From positions 10,035,831 to 10,099,830 of the forward strand of contig CM066914.1 of assembly GCA_033964015.1 (NCBI GenBank): a stretch of DNA of 64,000 bases, written 5' to 3'. The position numbers and the translations under genes were made by a program. The notes beneath the pieces were generated by a model. It made no database searches. It was not told the DNA's origin and worked only from the letters and a program-made list of their open reading frames with translations. This DNA is from Scolanthus callimorphus. Lineage: Eukaryota; Cnidaria; Anthozoa; Actiniaria; Edwardsiidae. This document shows, in pieces, positions 35,901 through 45,900 of the stretch; within the stretch, counting starts at the first letter, position 1, and every line of letters begins with the position of its first letter.

Positions 35901-38900
35901 AAAGGTGTTTAGAGGCCACAATAAAGAGTTGTTTGTTTGTGTCGGCATAACCAAAGGAAACTGGCAAATCTCCTTAATCGGGTCATATAGTATGGATGTG
36001 GAACTTCGAAAAAACAGGTTTTCGAAAACGAATTATCGTGGAGTTAACCTTTAAATGCGTGCCCCAGGCAGACGTGTTGTTAAATGCAAAAAATGGCACA
36101 AAATTAACCCCTGAGAACAGCAAAAGACTAACAGATTTAGTATTTTATGGTTATGAACCGAATAACAGCCAAAAGAAGCCATTGAATCTTTGCTTGCTGA
36201 TTTCCAAGTATTACATTTACGGAGCTTACAAGAAAAATGAAAAAGTTTATTTCACTACATATTTGATTTTCTTGAAAAATTGGCTAGAGATCGAAACGGT
36301 AGATATTGCACGAAAACTTAATATTTGATGTGTAAAGACTGCTTCCCCAAGTGAATGGATGTTGAAACATCACAAACACAAAAACAAGACTCAGCAATCA
36401 GTATATGTAATACCTTTTTTTGTGTGTGTGTGCGTTTGTTTGTTATACATATATATAAAAAGTAAAATGTTGTATATAGCCACATGTAAGAAGGAAAAAT
36501 GTAAAATGCTGAAAAAAAAAAAGACTATTAGATGCTATCACAGTATTACTCTAAAACGACGTTTAATGAAACACTGAAAGAAATCTCACGTTTCACAAGC
36601 CACGAATTGGCTTTTGGATTTATTGATCGTCCCTGTTAATTGTAATCACTTGCAAATGTTCCTCAAAAAAAAAAATAGACACAAGGCAGAAAAAGTTTGA
36701 CAGATTTTTAAGTGACAAAACTACTAGGAATCATAATATTATTCACCTTTTTATTAAGAATTGCTTCCGTTCTCGCAAATTCGATGGTTATAAAGGGATG
36801 GCGGAATTGCACTTAAATATGTTTTCGTTTAAGAAAATAGAAGTCAATTATTGTTCATTATTCTCAAATAATCAAATATCATTTTGTTCTATGAACGAGG
36901 AAAGTTGCCGACAGTTTTTAGCAAGATAATACGATCAATCTTAGTATATGAGGTATAAAACGTTTTCTATATGAAATAGTATTATAAAAGCGTTTTAAAC
37001 CTCATATATTAGATTTGTCATTATGATTACGAGTTATTACTACATGATAACTTATTCAGCAGCCAATCCTGTTTCTATGTGCTGCTGTAAATGTGACAAG
37101 TTGTTGAGAACATTTTAACATTTGCCAATTTTTCCATATGTTTTGAGTAAAATCTTGCAAAGAAATAAATAAGAGGTTAATCAGCCAGCTTACCTTCCCA
37201 AGTGTTTTGGAGTTGCCCACTTGTGCACCAACAACCGTCACGCATTAGAACGCTTTAATCACGACAATTTCACGACAATTTCCGTGGCTTATCAACCAAT
37301 CTGCAACGCGAGAGCTTACCTCGTGATTTCAATTGTCCACTGGTAATAGCTACTAAGAATGACACAGGAAGTAAGAAATACATTTTAAAGATTTAACCTA
37401 TCATTTGATATCCACCGCAAAATCACTATTATGATGATCACTTTTATGATGAGATCAAGTAGCAAAGAGTGGAATCTTAACTTAGGTAATGCGAGAATTC
37501 GGCACTCTCTTATCTTGGAGCAAGTGCATTACCAGTTCAAGTAGACTAGCTAACCGTACTTGATAAACCACCGACGGCGTATTGGCGAACGATTTCTGGG
37601 ACAAGATTGTACAATAGTATTCTAAAGGAATACCTTCCCATTGTAGAGTCTCACGTTAGAACGATTCCAAGCATACAACCCCAGCAAGCTAAACTATTCC
37701 TTCCTTGCAGGCGACTTTTCTACACTCACGGTCTTCTTCCTGTTCCGTCGCCGTGTTACCTACTACCTTGTTCAGCTATATTCGCCGTGTTCCCTTATCA
37801 TTACGCTCTCCTGGATGAGTTTCTGGATTCGAACTGATCAAACAGCTGCTAGGGTGGGGCTGGGAATTACCTCAGTTCTCACAATCACAACGCTTCTGAG
37901 CTCGCTTAACTACTCCATGCCCAAGGTACTGTTCACACTACCCCATGTCCAAGGTACTGTTCACACTACTCCATGCCCAAGGTACTGTTCACATTACTCC
38001 ATGCCCAAGGTACTGTTCACATTACTCCATGCCCAAGGTACTGTTCACATTACTCCATGCCCAAGGTACTGTTCACACTACCCCATGTCCAAGGTACTGT
38101 TCACACTTCTCCATATTGCCCAAGGTACTGTTCACACTACTCCATGCCCAAGGTACTGTTCACACTACTCCATTCCCAAGTTACTGTTCACACTACCCCA
38201 TGTCCAAGGTACTGTTCACATTTCTCCATGCTGGCAAAGGTACTGTTCACACTTCTCCATATTGCCAAGGTACTGTTCATACTAGCCCTTGTCCAAGGTA
38301 CTGTTCACACTACCCCATGTCCAAGGTACTGTTCACATTTCTCCATGCTGGCCAAGGTACTGTTCATACTAATCTATGCCCAAATACTGTTCATATGACT
38401 CCATGCCCGAGGTGCTATCAAACTACAGGTACGACCCCCTAACTGATCTTGATTATCGTATAACACGCTAAACTCTCGCTTGTTTTCCAGGTATCCTATG
38501 TCAAGGCTATCGACTGGTACTTCATTATTTCGTTCGTGTTCGTATTTGGAGTCCTCGTGGAGTACATAATTATTCTCATTTGTATCAAGCGCCACAGAGT
38601 GGACCGGACAGGACACCCATTTCGGACAGACCAGCCGGACAACTTAGACACTTCACGTTCATCGTCATTAGATATAACGGATGGGGTAAGGCCGTAATGT
38701 TTTTTGATTACTTGTTTCTAATCAAAACGTTTTTTGGCTCAGAGAAATTCAGGTCATGATTTGAATAATTGCATTTTCCAGTCCCACTGTGCAAGACATC
38801 GCTTCCGTGCCTCAAGTATCAGCTTCCTACCAAGTGGTCAACACCAGGCGATAGCTGCATCCCCAAGCCCTCTGCCAACCGCTAAGCTACTGCTGGGAGT

Positions 38901-39287
38901 CTTGCCGATAGACAGAATCTACTCCAGCAGGGCGACTCTACACAGCACTGAAACACGAGCCAAGATTCCTCTCGCACGCCGTGAACATGCTACTGCTGCA
39001 CACGTGATCGGCACGTGCAAGACCCTCCACGAAGCACGCAGAGCAGTCAGCAGGTCGCGTGCTGATCACGTGAAGTCCACGCGCGCAGCACTCTATAACA
39101 TGCGGCTAACACGCGACAAGATACCACCCAGGCCTGTGAACGCTTTTGACGTGCCACAAGAATCGGAATATGAACTTTTTGATGAGCACCCTGTTGATAG
39201 GTACTCGAGAGTGGCATTCCCTCTCATGTATATTGTGTTCAATTTGTGTACTGGACATTTTTCTACACGGAAATCTGGACATCATAG
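26950..39287 (+). CDS. Cys-loop ligand-gated ion channel subunit, GABA-A/glycine receptor-like
   Basis: Eight exons: 26950-27054 (ATG, signal peptide NLRILTVLLVLAVVRTQ), 29639-29792, 30228-30448, 31035-31116, 31454-31590, 37711-37925, 38491-38685 and 38782-39287, about 538 residues. Landmarks in order: DFTLDMFFRQTW, WMPDTYFVNSK, CPMDLRMFP..C (the Cys-loop, 13 residues between cysteines once the frame is followed), TM1 YYLVQLYSPCSLIITLSWM, TM2 AARVGLGITSVLTITTLLSS, TM3 VSYVKAIDWYFIISFVFVFG, TM4 YSRVAFPLMYIVFNLC. The AAR at the inner end of TM2 fits an anion channel. Single missing bases interrupt the frame near 31078 and 31498 and just before the end of TM4 (39248). Each sits in a short homopolymer or repeated base, so assembly error is likelier than a pseudogene. 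Ligand unknown. A GPCR gene lies antisense in intron 5. Confidence 0.85.
27815..28314 (+). repeat. Minisatellite, 20 copies of a 25-bp CCAAT-box unit
   Basis: Twenty units of GTGTTATGATTGGTCGGCGC plus GCCGT without length change. Each contains TGATTGG, the reverse of CCAATCA, the core of an NF-Y site, followed by a GC-rich palindrome (GGCGCGCC). Variants GGCGGGCC, TGTTCTG and GGTGGGC recur in blocks. It lies in intron 1 of the Cys-loop receptor gene. Confidence 0.95.
29926..30095. mobile_element. 170-bp MITE of the CAGG..CGTAGC family (diverged)
   Basis: CAAGGCCGTAGCTAG at the left pairs with CTAGCTACGGCCCTG at the right. The interior has long G and C runs, as in the other family members. 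The flanking duplication is decayed. It lies in intron 2 of the receptor gene. Confidence 0.65.
30570..30905 (+). mobile_element. tRNA-derived SINE
   Basis: GGGTGGCGCAGCGTTACGGC and GCGCTCGCCTCG resemble a tRNA A-box region, and CCCGGGATCGATTC lies where the B box should be. A body follows with TCTTTCGGATGAGACAAG and CCGAGGTCCCGTCTC, a block shared with 575-655 and 51415-51475. It ends in (ATT)n at about 30890. Sense strand is plus, within intron 3 of the receptor gene. Confidence 0.7.
31961..32082 (+). repeat. Three tandem copies of a 40-bp unit
   Basis: GTGTGGTCGCAAGCTCGCAA followed by GTGCTCGCGAAGGACCATTC is repeated three times; the last copy has a two-base insertion. In receptor intron 5. 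Confidence 0.9.
33282..34342 (-). CDS. Class A (rhodopsin-like) GPCR, probable neuropeptide receptor, intronless
   Basis: Starts at the ATG at 34340-34342 (MEASNLSSYPGN, with N-glycosylation sites). TM1 GNTTVIYVVV; TM2 NLAASDILITF (the NLAxxD motif); VFGSVICKLVVYLQSVSVAGS gives the TM3 cysteine; DRF-SIVFPL stands in place of DRY; TM5 VVLFVIMFVAPLLTMAVLYG; TM6 LLLVTLLFAACWLPLWVFQ (CWLP). The frame then stops in TM7 at 33455. With one base missing in an AA run at 33466-33467, the other frame continues NSAINPFLYSFFNENFREGF, the canonical NPxxY and helix 8, to TAA at 33282, about 353 residues. CWLP, NPFLY and the FPL loop fit peptide-binding receptors; the ligand cannot be read. The gene is nested antisense in intron 5 of the Cys-loop receptor. 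Confidence 0.85.
35290..35646 (+). other. Possible decayed coding sequence, family unknown
   Basis: Two adjoining open stretches in different frames look protein-like: VYFPKNIYGASDKLSITPLY..DMMSLFMAYTMP up to 35422, then ERIIYIWTDENFKIVMKQKG and EYKEVGFLHRQEGKNVRTKF to a stop near 35646. There is no start codon or splice signal that I can place. I do not recognise it. It could be a transposon relic, given the LINE remnant just downstream. Confidence 0.25.
35996..36328 (+). pseudogene. Remnant of a LINE ORF2 C-terminus
   Basis: A 110-codon frame whose second half (LTDLVFYGYEPNNSQKKPLN then LCLLISKYYIYGAYKKNEKV, FLKNWLEIE) has the look of the extreme C-terminus of non-LTR retrotransposon reverse-transcriptase proteins, where a 'fgx..ln..ll.aK.yIY..r' pattern is usual. 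No reverse-transcriptase core is present upstream, so this is at most a 5'-truncated insertion in receptor intron 5. The assignment rests on pattern memory. Confidence 0.4.
37911..38405 (+). repeat. Minisatellite built from an exon end and its 5' splice site, about 17 copies
   Basis: The TM2 exon ends ...TACTCCATGCCCAAG|GTACTGTTCACAC. This 28-bp word (CTCCATGCCCAAGGTACTGT plus TCACACTA) is then repeated head-to-tail about 17 times through the intron, most units 28 bp and a few 31-32 bp (CATATTGCC, CATGCTGGC variants). The first copy contains the real exon end encoding YSMPK. Almost every later copy keeps AAGGTACTG, so the pre-mRNA carries a ladder of near-identical 5' splice sites. Open frames across the array are a by-product of the repeat. 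Confidence 0.95.
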
Positions 39288-39926
39288 ATCGATGCACTGT
39301 AAATAATACCATAAAAATTGTAAATCTATCATGTAAATACATGTAAAGGTTAGTACAAAACATAAAAGACATATTTAACCTGGTTTTGGTAACAAAATGT
39401 CAAATTGAATGTGGCTTTTCGATCAGTGGCAATCCCCTTAAAGTGCAGCAGCTGAACGCCAAGTAATATTGTTTCGTTTCTTCGTTTGTGGTTTGTTGTG
39501 TTTAACCTAGGACTGTAGGAGGTTGGTTTATCCCATTAACAAACAACAAGTAATTACCAGGTTAAAGCCATAAGGTCCCATAGAGACAGACAGAACACTG
39601 ATCTTTCACACTCCATTTTTTTATTCATCGCTATAATTTACACATCTTTAGTGGCATTTAAGTTACAATGCACATCGAAACTGGCTTTTTCCCAAGAATC
39701 GACAAAAGATGTTTTGCTTTTTGATAAAAGAATTTGCACATTTACACAACTCAACCTAATGTCCCTTACTTGCTCCGTGGAATTATTCGCCCTCTTTCTC
39801 AATAACAAACGGTTTATACATGACTGTCCGAACTTTCTTCGAAAGCCATATAATTGAGGGAAATGCACGCAATTTTGGAGCGCACGTGGTACGTTCTATT
39901 TCTCAGTGCTACTCTTGGAGGGTTTA
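39288..39926. other. Convergent 3' region of the Cys-loop receptor and CCT5
   Basis: About 640 bp separate the two stop codons, so the 3' UTRs face each other. A minus-strand AATAAA (TTTATT at 39620-39625) is about 300 bases beyond the CCT5 stop and is a plausible poly(A) signal. No clear plus-strand AATAAA was found for the receptor. No gene. Confidence 0.55.
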
Positions 39927-42900
39927 TCATGACTGGGCCTTCACTCGTATATCATCAATCTTCATATCATCTTGACGAGTTGGGTCGCTAAACTGATCTG
40001 TTGTTTCTTGCCGATAAGTGTTTCGATTACGTGCTGCTTTTTCATATCTGAAAAAAAGGTTATTTCATTAATATATAACGAACTGAAATTAGCCAACCAT
40101 GAAGATTTTTCAGGACATATTTCAAGAAAATGTCTTGGCGAGGGCTGATTTGCAGAATCATCGCAAAAATAATCTAAGAGTAAGTAAGCGAAGCACTGAG
40201 CCGAGCTAGGAGTTTTATTGTTGCCGTTGTTGTTGCTGTTGTCGTTGCTGTTGTCGTTGCAGCTGCTGTTGTTGTTATTTTAATCATTATTTCTCTAATC
40301 CAAAAGTATGGAAAACGAGCTGAACTCTGATTTTTTCTCTAGATAACTCTTCTAAATGTTCGTAGTTCTGTGTATGGTGCAAGGGCAGATAACCACAGAT
40401 AAAATACAAACAAACAAACAAGCAAACAAAAGAAAAAGAAAACTATTTCGGGTTTACTTACCATTCACGCCAGAATCCATACAATCCACACCAAGTCGAG
40501 GGTTATTCTCGGCTACTTGTCTAGATTTGATATCAGCTACTGTCTGAATGGGGTTCAGACCACTGTTCTCAGCCAGTGCGAGGGGTATATTGTCTAACGC
40601 ATCCGAGAATTTACGCATGGCATACTGCTCGATTGTGGAGATCTGAGAATGAAGCGTTATTCAGAAATTGGTAACTAAATGAACCCGGTAGTACACAACT
40701 CAGATTTTACCGCCTTTTTGCGCGCGCGTGGCAACACAGGATACCCATAAAAAATTGTTTGTTAAGTTACGAAGTTTGGAGATTCAGCCGTTATAGAATT
40801 CATAAAATACACACGAGTGTCTACCTTGCTCAAATGTTTACAACAAAGGCGTAAAACTGGACAGGTAGTCGAATGCCTTCACGGGGTTCCCACTCTTTCA
40901 GACATCCCAAATTCCAGGACTTTTTTCCAGGATGGGAAAAAAATTAAATGACAAACGCGGGGAACTTTTGGCAGGAATAACTGAATACAAAACTCTGAGG
41001 GTTTTCTTTGCTTTGCATATATATAGTTCGAATTTTAGTGCATTTCCAATTTCTTTTTATTGTTATTTTAAATAGCATGACAGAAAACAAAGCTCGACAT
41101 GGATGAATAACTCTTTACCTTGTCAGCTGCTTTGGCCACGGCAATAGAACATGTTAACTCTGTGGCTCCACCCCCATACACCACCCTGTTGTCCCGCACA
41201 AGGTTGCGCACTACACATAATGCATCATGGATGCTGCGCTTGGCTTCATCGATAATCTGAAATCAAATCCTAAGGATTAGGCAATGGTCCTACCATGCTT
41301 TCAAAAGATCGATTTCATGGAAAAATGGAGTGACTACCAACACCAACACATATTTTAGTGAATCTTGTGAATCCTCACCATTTTATTTCCTCCTCTGATA
41401 AAAATGGTAACTGCTCTAGAATTCTGGCATTCCTCAATCACCAGCATCTTGTCCTTAGTGGTACCAAAACTGAGCTCCCGTACAATCCCTGCCTTACCAA
41501 GCTTCTCTGACGTCAGTTCTGAAAATCTAGGCACTATCCTGCCACCAGTTGCTATAGCGATAAGCTGAAATGATAAAAAAGGCTAGATTTTAGTTATCTT
41601 GTCATGCTGATTGAACTTCAGGGTCTTAAATCAGACAAAGATGCCACATGCAATGACAATTGTTTGGGTAGGTTGACCCCTAGGTGGTTGCTCATCTTCT
41701 TGGTCATACCTTTCACTGAAAAATGTTTCAAAAAGGTTATAGAGTGAAGCAAGGAATAATGGCATTGGATCAGTGGATAATATACTATTGTGTGTTTCCA
41801 AAAATATCCATCCCCCCCCCATGGAAGGGTGTTGAGAAATGACCCCCCACCCCTCTGGAATTTCCGAAGAAAAATACAGTATTTGTATGGAAAATATCAG
41901 GTAAATTGACCCCCCACCCCTCTGGAATTTCCAATCCCTTCCGTAGGGGGGGGGGGGGGGGGGGGGGGTATGGATATTTTTTGGAAACACACATTATCAG
42001 AAAGGTTATGCTATTTTCTTGTACAATTTATAGTAACTACAGTATTTCCCAATAGTTGAAGTAAGATGAATTATATTAGAGCTTGTACTACCATGTAATT
42101 TTGTGTTTTATAATGTTTATACTTAACTTTGTAAATATTTATTTTATAATCCATTAGCGTAAAGCGCTTAGAACAATGATATAAACTCTATTAAAATGTT
42201 TATTATTATTATTGAATTCTATCCTTTGGAAACAGCAAATTATGGGCAGATTTATTATGGGGCTGCTATTCAAAGTGTCTCACCATTTCAAACTGGATAC
42301 ACCATACTTTTTCTAATAAATGTGTTTAACTCAAATGGATGGAGTTATTGGGATTTCAAAGACATTTGATACCAGAACAACAAGTCTCCACAGGTGAAAA
42401 GTAGTTTTGTATATCATGCAGTGCTGTCAAAACAAGTTGGCAGATCAAAGATGGCTACTTTTTCAGGGCAACCATAGTACATTTTGAGAGAACTGCAATG
42501 TGCAGTATTATAAGACATAAATGTTACAGGTATTTTGCATAAAATTTATGTATACCTCAATCTCTGGCCCTCCAACCCAGCGCACAGCAGGAAGATGATT
42601 CTGCAGCAGCAGATGATTGGCCTCATCATCAAAGCCCCACTGACAAATAGCAAGATTGGCTCCTGTATTTTTAACCTGTTGTACCATCTCAGTAAATTTC
42701 TCCTTCTCGTATTCTTGGAGTTTTTTGTAATCTTCTACTGTAGTGACATCCAGCTTATGCTTGGTTTTAGGCTTTGGTGGCTCAAATGCGCAGGTGAGGA
42801 TTGCCATTCGAGCATCTTTAATCATCTGAAAAATAAAAATGGCATCACGTTTAGTTTCTTTTCCATGGCATGATATAAACATTGCTTGAAATTAGCTTTG

Positions 42901-45900
42901 TTACTCATATTGTCACCAAAACATGTTTGCAGTGCCACTGTTATTCACATCAGCCTCTATCCCTGGCAAGGCTTGAAATTACGCCCAATACAGACATAAA
43001 TACGCCTAAAATTTTCCTTTTACTCCTAACTTTTTAGACTTAGACGTAAAATAACGACTGTGTTTTTAGTTTCTACAGTGTTCTCCTAGTGGATTTACGC
43101 CTAGATTTTTGATGAATTGCACTTATAATGTTGGTACAAGGCGTAAAACTATGACTATGATTATTTCTTAATTCGAGCCCTGCCTGTGTAGTGTGGGTGT
43201 AGTCTTGGATTGAGTGTACTACACTCAGCAAACCACACGCAGATCTCTTCCTAATTATCGAGCTGATGTCCAGAGTATGCAAACAAGCTGTGTTTTGAAT
43301 ATTTCCATGTCCATGGAGAGTAAAGAGTGCCAGTTGATTTCTTGCTCTCAAATTTTATGCAAAGTGTAAACTGGGTTTGACTTGTATGATGATCTCATCT
43401 AGTTTTTGCCGCACAAAACTGCACAAATTTGGGCATCTCTTGCTGGATGACCTAGGAACGTTTGTTTTGACAAACAATCCTTACCACACTGCATCATGAA
43501 GTGTGATTTTTTTGGCTAAAACAACAATAAATCTCATTTCTTCCAAAAATAAAAATAAAAATTTTTATATACAAATTAATGTCATTTGTGACTGGAAATT
43601 TAAAAAAAACAGTCACATTTTGGACAATACTTTCAATTTTTAGTCACATTTTACAGATATTGGGTGACAATATTGCTTAGATTTTAGTCGCAAATTGGAA
43701 ACGTTTAGTCGCAAAAGCGACTCATACAGGCGCAATTGCCAGTCATGTAGTTACATGTACTTTTCTAGAAGGAATGCAATTCAATAAAAATTGTATTGTA
43801 TTGTCTTCATCAGCTGGTGGAAAGCATGGGGGGCAATTGAGAGGGTCAATTTTCATTATTTTTCAGGTGGTAAGGACAGAATCTTTTCCATATAAAACAT
43901 TTTTTTTTTGCAATGGGGAATTCCAGAGGATCCCAAATGGATCATAAAAACCTCTTTACCTTTGGCATCTGTGGGTGACTCATGTCCTTGTCAACAACCA
44001 CACCTTTAACAAGCATGGTGTCATCAAGCTTGCCGCCTTCTTTCCCCTCAACTTTGATCAACTCAAAATCCACATCCTTTCGTTCAAGATCTGCTACTGA
44101 CAAGACAGCATCAACAGCAATCTCTGCTAGTTGCCGATGGCAGCGACTGACACTAAATATAAAATAGAAAGCAATATTTTACAGATATACCATCCTAAAA
44201 AGGTAAGGGGTACCTTATTCTAGGAAATTAACAATATGCACTTTATTAACAATTCAAATAAACTTAATGTATGTGTCAATGGGGTAAATTTGATGCACTT
44301 AATTTCACATTAATTTAGTGTAACAACTTTTTTTGTCAACATGCAATCTTAATTTCCTAGAATAAGGTAATCCTTGAATCAACAGAGATGTGAGAAGGAG
44401 TTTTTAATGTTGAAATGTTTTTTTTTTTTCCTTTTTTTTACAGTTTTTTTACAAAAAGCAAATCACTTGGCAGGTGGGAGAAGTCATGCTAAAAATGGTT
44501 CATCATGTCTTTATGACATCACAAAAGTACCAAAGTTGTACATTTGAAACTTTCTAGTTATTTTATGTTTTAAGGGATGACCGGTTTTTTTTCTTTATTT
44601 AAAATTGTTGGTTGTATTTTGAAAGAAAGTTTCTCTTTACTAAGTCAAAGTATATAAAATGTTAATGAACTAAATCAAAAGTTCATCATAAAGCAATTTA
44701 CTGGTAAAGTAATGTCTTCTCGACTCTTTTAGGATGGCATGGAACAACTAATAGACGTGTACCATAGCAGCAGTACCACTACTTTTCAAGCACTTACATT
44801 TTAGATCCTAAAGTAGTCATGGCTGTTTGTATGAGGGTTCTTTGTTTACTTTATCTACTGGAAAACTGTCTGCTATTTTGCCCATATGTTCTAGGGCTAT
44901 CTTTGCTGCTAGCTCATAACCATCGGCAATTCGGATAGGATGAATACCCCAGTCCAAGAGTTGCTCAGCATGTTCTAGAAGGGCACCTGCCAAAACTGCA
45001 AGGTAGACAATACAGAATCATGTTATTAAGTAGCGCTCCGTCCAAGAACGATAGCATGAGCGGCTATGGGGAATTTGAGTTATGCTTTGTGTAAAATTTT
45101 AAATTGTTAAATTTCTAAAAAACTAATTGGCTTAGTCAACAAATCCTGGCCTTCTGATTGGTTGAAATTTGTTTTTGACTGATTTCGTAGCGAAATACTT
45201 CGTTTGCAGAGCTGAATTCTTTCCGAATAGGTCTTCCGGATATTTCATAGCATTTCATTGATTCTAAAGAAAATCGAATGTGAGCATGACTAGACGACCA
45301 CTGTTTCTGCGGCCCTATTGTTTCCGCTATAGTTCTAAGACGGAGCGCTACTTAACTGAATAGCATGCTAGATATGGTGTTTATTGGAAGGGCTAAAGTT
45401 AAAGGTCAAAAGTAAGTAGGTCTTCAATCATAGAAACTTGTGGTATATTTAAACTGCATTCGATAAATATTCATTCTTATACTATATTTTAGAATAAATG
45501 ATATAATTGCTTCAAATTCATTAACATGACTAAATTGCGTCAGTGACTATTAGCCAACTGTTGCCAACACAGTTGTCATTTTAGGCCTGTGAAAAACGTT
45601 TACACAAGTGAAAAAAGTTAAGCATGAAATGAGCATTTTTGGCATATTTTTGCCTGTATCAGGTGCAATTTCAATCCCTGTCCAAATGCCTTTATGGTCA
45701 TAATCACCTCAAGGTGCTTATTGTAAGAGAAAACAACATAGAAACCAAAACGTGAGCAGAATTATCACTTGATGATGTTCAAAAGTGTATTGAAGCATGT
45801 AAACAACATAATCATGCTTACCTACAACCCCTGTAGTACCATCACCAATCTCATTGTCCTGTGATTTTGAGAGTTCAACCATCAGCTTAGCAACTTGATG

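Noticed and set aside
37815..38442. Three overlapping long open frames of CSHY-PMSKVLF-type repeats, as if a repeat protein
   Set aside because: They are the three readings of the 28-bp minisatellite, whose unit length is not a multiple of three. The region is intronic between the TM2 and TM3 exons.
26950..39287. Calling the Cys-loop receptor a pseudogene because of three frame breaks
   Set aside because: All splice sites and landmark motifs are intact, and essential CCT5 nearby has the same kind of break, so sequence error is the simpler reading.
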